From: an uncultured Prevotellaceae bacterium
GTDB taxonomy: Bacteria; Bacteroidota; Bacteroidia; Bacteroidales; Bacteroidaceae
Length of the DNA: 64,000 nucleotides
Direction: 5' to 3'
Assembly (NCBI GenBank): GCA_900314755.1
Contig: OMWH01000009.1
Span: 186,001 to 250,000, forward strand
Shown here: in pieces, positions 61,463 to 64,000 of the stretch
How positions within the stretch are numbered: the first letter of the stretch is position 1
Layout: each line of letters begins with the position of its first letter
Notes under the pieces: generated by a model
Database searches by the model: none
Seen by the model: the letters and a program-made list of their open reading frames with translations, nothing else
What the model was told of the DNA's origin: nothing
Program-made: the position numbers and the translations under genes

Positions 61463-62116
61463 TCAGAGGGCAGGCTGGTCTGTCTCCTCGCCAGAGGAAC
61501 TATCGGACTCATCAGCGAAAAAGCCCTGCTGAACAGACAGAATTGTACGATTACCATGCGAATCCTTGATGATGACCCGGGCTGAACGCTCAGCATCTGA
61601 AGGATTCGCATTTGTTGTGATAGTGACATCCCTTGATGTCTCACTTTCCCACGCAAACTCCAACCAGTCAACCGAGCCCTCTATGTCAACCACGGGCGGT
61701 GTCAGCTGCTCCAGTGTCATCTCCTTTGACTCCCCCTTCGCAGGGAACTGCAGGGAGGTCTCGAAATACTGACACCCCTTTTGAGTGATATCCAGAACGA
61801 ACTTATTCCCATTCTGTGCCTTGATGACCAGTTGGTGCAGGCGTTCTTGCTCTTCTTCGTTCTCGTCAACAACGACCACGACCACCCACTGGTCGTTCTC
61901 ATCCGTATACATATCCACCGACACCCATGAGGGTTGTACACTCTCGACCGTCATCTCATCAGTGGGGTCAGCAATCTCCTTGACCGTATACTCCTTTTCG
62001 ACACCCAGTGCCGTGACAGACATCTTAACCTGGAATGTATCCGCACCTTTGTCGGAGCTACAGGAAGTCCATGCACAGCAGACAAAAAATAAGAGGAATA
62101 TATATAGCTGTCTCAT
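61463..62116 (-). CDS. BACON-like lipoprotein
   Basis: The 217-residue product starts with a lipoprotein signal (MRQLYIFLLFFVCCAWTSC, lipidated C19). Two beta domains follow, each with the W-x-E/S-V pattern and a closing VTQKG-like strand: QPSWVSVDMYTDENDQW to LDITQKG, and VDWLEFAWESE to ILSVQQGFF. This fits BACON or related Ig-like domains that bind mucin or carbohydrate in Bacteroidetes surface proteins. The acidic Ser/Asp/Glu tail is low complexity. It overlaps the M6 peptidase gene by 4 bp and is translated after it. Confidence 0.7.
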   Translation of the reverse strand: MRQLYIFLLFFVCCAWTSCSSDKGADTFQVKMSVTALGVEKEYTVKEIADPTDEMTVESVQPSWVSVDMYTDENDQWVVVVVVDENEEEQERLHQLVIKAQNGNKFVLDITQKGCQYFETSLQFPAKGESKEMTLEQLTPPVVDIEGSVDWLEFAWESETSRDVTITTNANPSDAERSARVIIKDSHGNRTILSVQQGFFADESDSSSGEETDQPAL

Positions 62117-64000
62117 CGTATGACAATCAATTTCCCGTTATGAACATAAATACCTTTCTTGGGGTTGAGCACTCGATGACCTTTCAGATCGTAATACCCC
62201 GCCCCCGTTTTTCCGTTTACTATCTCACGGATAGCCGTAGAATACTGTTCCCCATCAACCATTCCCAGTCGGGAGGGTGCGTTGGAAAGCGGCAGGGACA
62301 GCCATGCCTTATGCCCCTCGATGGCAAATGCAGCACCATTCTCAGCACCCCAATACCAACTGTACACATCCGCCTTGGAGGTACCGGAATGTCCTAATGC
62401 CAATTTATAGAACAGATAGTCAGCACCATAGATGTCTGTCATGCAATCCTCATCAGAGCCATGCAGCAGATTGTCTCCCGCATACTCCTCGCCTTCTGCC
62501 ACCTCCGTAAGGGATACCGTCGACGGCAGGGAGGAATCCTCACGGGTCAGGATGGCAGCCGTATTGGCAGGAAGGACACTGTTCCTTAGCGTCTCGTCTA
62601 CGATCTTCTCACAGATGAGTTTTCCATCCTCTGTAACACCAGTCACCACACTCGCCGTCACTCCTTCTGGCAAACGGAAGCTCTTCGTGCTGTGGAAGAA
62701 TGTCGCCTTGTTGAGCAGTTCTGCGAAATGGACGCTGTTCTCTCCGAAAACAAAAGAGGCGAGTCCCTCAGTGACTGCGATATCCGTCAGTGACTTACTC
62801 ATGAGGAGCTCTCCATCACTATTCTCGTGAAAAAGCGTGGAAGACGGATTCGACGTATTCGTCAACTCATCATTACCCTGATAAGGATATGCCCATCGGT
62901 TGGTATAGGCTGTTGAAGTATTTCCGTTAGCCGGGAATATCGTGTACATTTTCGACTCAGGGAAGGACAATCCCCTACTAGTATAAGCATAATGGTTAGG
63001 ACAAACGTCGGTACTTGCCCAAACACTGGGGTCATAGTCAATATGAAAGATGATGACACCACTGCCAGGGAGCCCAGCATCCCATCCTTTTTGTTGGCGG
63101 TTCTCTATGACATAGTATTCATTCTCATAACCATCGTTGCGGATAAGGTAAGCCTTCGCCTCATCACTGAGTGCCGGCATGTCGGAGACTGTCGTCGCAG
63201 CAGTAAGTTCCTTGAACGTGAGCCATCCCATCAGCCAGCGCTCATGGGCAGAATAGCCGCAAGGCAGGTAACCGCCACCATTATAGTTACCATAGTCCAT
63301 CAGGTCCCAATCCTTAACGTATGACGTACTGGAGAAATAGAAGTCAGGAAAACCGAAACAGTGGGAGTACTCATGGCATATAGTGCCGAAGGTGGCATAT
63401 CGTTTGCCTATCTCCGGTACTGCACAGTAGCAGTCAACAAGATAGGTATTGTCACCATAAATGACGGAACGCGGCTCGCAATAGTCGTCACTATCCTCCG
63501 TTGACTGATCCCTATGATCGCTGAGCCACCACTGATGTGCCCAGATGGAGTTGGAACCACCACCATCGTTCATACCCATGCCGGCAAAGATGATCAGCAA
63601 CTGATTAACATAGCCGTCGCCATTCCAGTCATACAGACTCCAGTCAATGTCACGCTCCAATAACACATCCATAATGTCATTGACGAGATATTGTGAGTTC
63701 TCGTCATTAGATGATGTGCTGGCATATCTTGAGACGTTACCCGTGAGCTGGACATACTGCAAGTCGAAGGTCAGGTCAAACTTTCCGTAGCTCTGGGCGT
63801 AGAAATAGTCGTGGACAGAACCCTGATAAGGATCCTCTTGATAGTCTACGGTATTCATGATGCCGGACCATTTCTCCATGGTCTCCGTCTCATCCCCCTC
63901 AAAGCTCCGGTCACCAAACGAGACGAGCACGGTCAGCTGATGACGTTCACCCAGATAGAAATCACCACCAGGCTCTCTCGTCTGTGAGGAGCGAAGCATC
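62113..64000 (-). CDS. M6-family (immune-inhibitor-A-like) metalloprotease, 5' end outside window
   Basis: The 628 residues visible start at or before the window edge; the first Met (63999) is unlikely to be the true start because no signal peptide precedes it. The zinc site HEYSH is encoded at about 63362-63376, within CHEYSHCFGFPDFYF. Upstream is the family segment LLIIFAGMGMNDGG and downstream DWDLMDYGNYNGGGYLPCGYSAHERWLMGW. The C-terminus (YYDLKGHRVLNPKKGIYVHNG) looks like the short sorting tail common on Prevotella secreted proteins. It likely degrades host or dietary proteins outside the cell. The BACON-like gene follows with a 4-bp overlap. Confidence 0.88.
   Translation of the reverse strand, partial: MLRSSQTREPGGDFYLGERHQLTVLVSFGDRSFEGDETETMEKWSGIMNTVDYQEDPYQGSVHDYFYAQSYGKFDLTFDLQYVQLTGNVSRYASTSSNDENSQYLVNDIMDVLLERDIDWSLYDWNGDGYVNQLLIIFAGMGMNDGGGSNSIWAHQWWLSDHRDQSTEDSDDYCEPRSVIYGDNTYLVDCYCAVPEIGKRYATFGTICHEYSHCFGFPDFYFSSTSYVKDWDLMDYGNYNGGGYLPCGYSAHERWLMGWLTFKELTAATTVSDMPALSDEAKAYLIRNDGYENEYYVIENRQQKGWDAGLPGSGVIIFHIDYDPSVWASTDVCPNHYAYTSRGLSFPESKMYTIFPANGNTSTAYTNRWAYPYQGNDELTNTSNPSSTLFHENSDGELLMSKSLTDIAVTEGLASFVFGENSVHFAELLNKATFFHSTKSFRLPEGVTASVVTGVTEDGKLICEKIVDETLRNSVLPANTAAILTREDSSLPSTVSLTEVAEGEEYAGDNLLHGSDEDCMTDIYGADYLFYKLALGHSGTSKADVYSWYWGAENGAAFAIEGHKAWLSLPLSNAPSRLGMVDGEQYSTAIREIVNGKTGAGYYDLKGHRVLNPKKGIYVHNGKLIVIR

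Overview
The window looks like a chromosome segment of a Bacteroidales bacterium, most likely a Prevotellaceae (Prevotella-type) species. Three things point there. About 17 genes or operons have the Bacteroidetes sigma-70 -7 box TAnnTTTG upstream. A full-length SprA (type IX secretion translocon) follows ruvA directly. The gene families are typical: OmpA-like TonB receptor with beta-barrel, DUF1573, thioester-less alpha-2-macroglobulin, BACON-like lipoprotein, M6 peptidase, ADP-forming acetyl-CoA synthetase, meso-DAP dehydrogenase and GH28. No rRNA, tRNA, transposase or CRISPR array was seen.

Layout. 1-5.1 kb: yraN (partial), purN, mutY and a secreted SGNH esterase run leftward; a Fur-family regulator and a GH28 pectinase run rightward. 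5.1-11.7 kb: a complete leftward glycine-cleavage operon (lplA-gcvT-gcvH-gcvPA-gcvPB-lpd). 12.1-23.0 kb: nadB; dacB-mscS; a LytTR two-component system co-transcribed with an apparently internally deleted SpoIIE-type phosphatase; a TonB-type outer-membrane receptor; a B3/4-domain protein; ddh. 23.2-37.0 kb: ruvA-sprA, then dxs-trkA-trkH-manA with overlapping ends. 37.0-38.9 kb: a two-gene unit of ABC-type ATPase plus DUF4435/TOPRIM-like protein, reminiscent of PARIS or OLD-type phage defence. 38.9-52.3 kb: an EamA transporter, glyS-FKBP, the overlapping operon A2M-DUF1573-meaB-ispH, and a MATE transporter. 52.4-64 kb: a small membrane-anchored protein, an ADP-forming acyl-CoA synthetase and a GH94 phosphorylase; then clpB, a BACON-like lipoprotein and an M6 peptidase cut by the window end.

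The most unusual content is non-coding. All four intergenic gaps above 300 bp hold structured repeats. There are arrays of small hairpins (3-6 bp arms around a 5-nt spacer) whose centres are spaced exactly 22 bp (sometimes 11 bp), with different arm sequences at different loci. There is a roughly 330-390 bp dispersed repeat in two copies 36 kb apart. There are also degenerate heptamer/octamer tandem arrays, and three of these sit in frame inside conserved genes (a LytS-type kinase, ispH and the GH94 phosphorylase), much like protein-intercalating palindromic elements. Gene remnants lie beside some of them: an AraC C-terminus at 42.3 kb and an epimerase-like N-terminus at 0.4 kb.

Assignments rest on reading motifs and domain order by eye. 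No database search was run.
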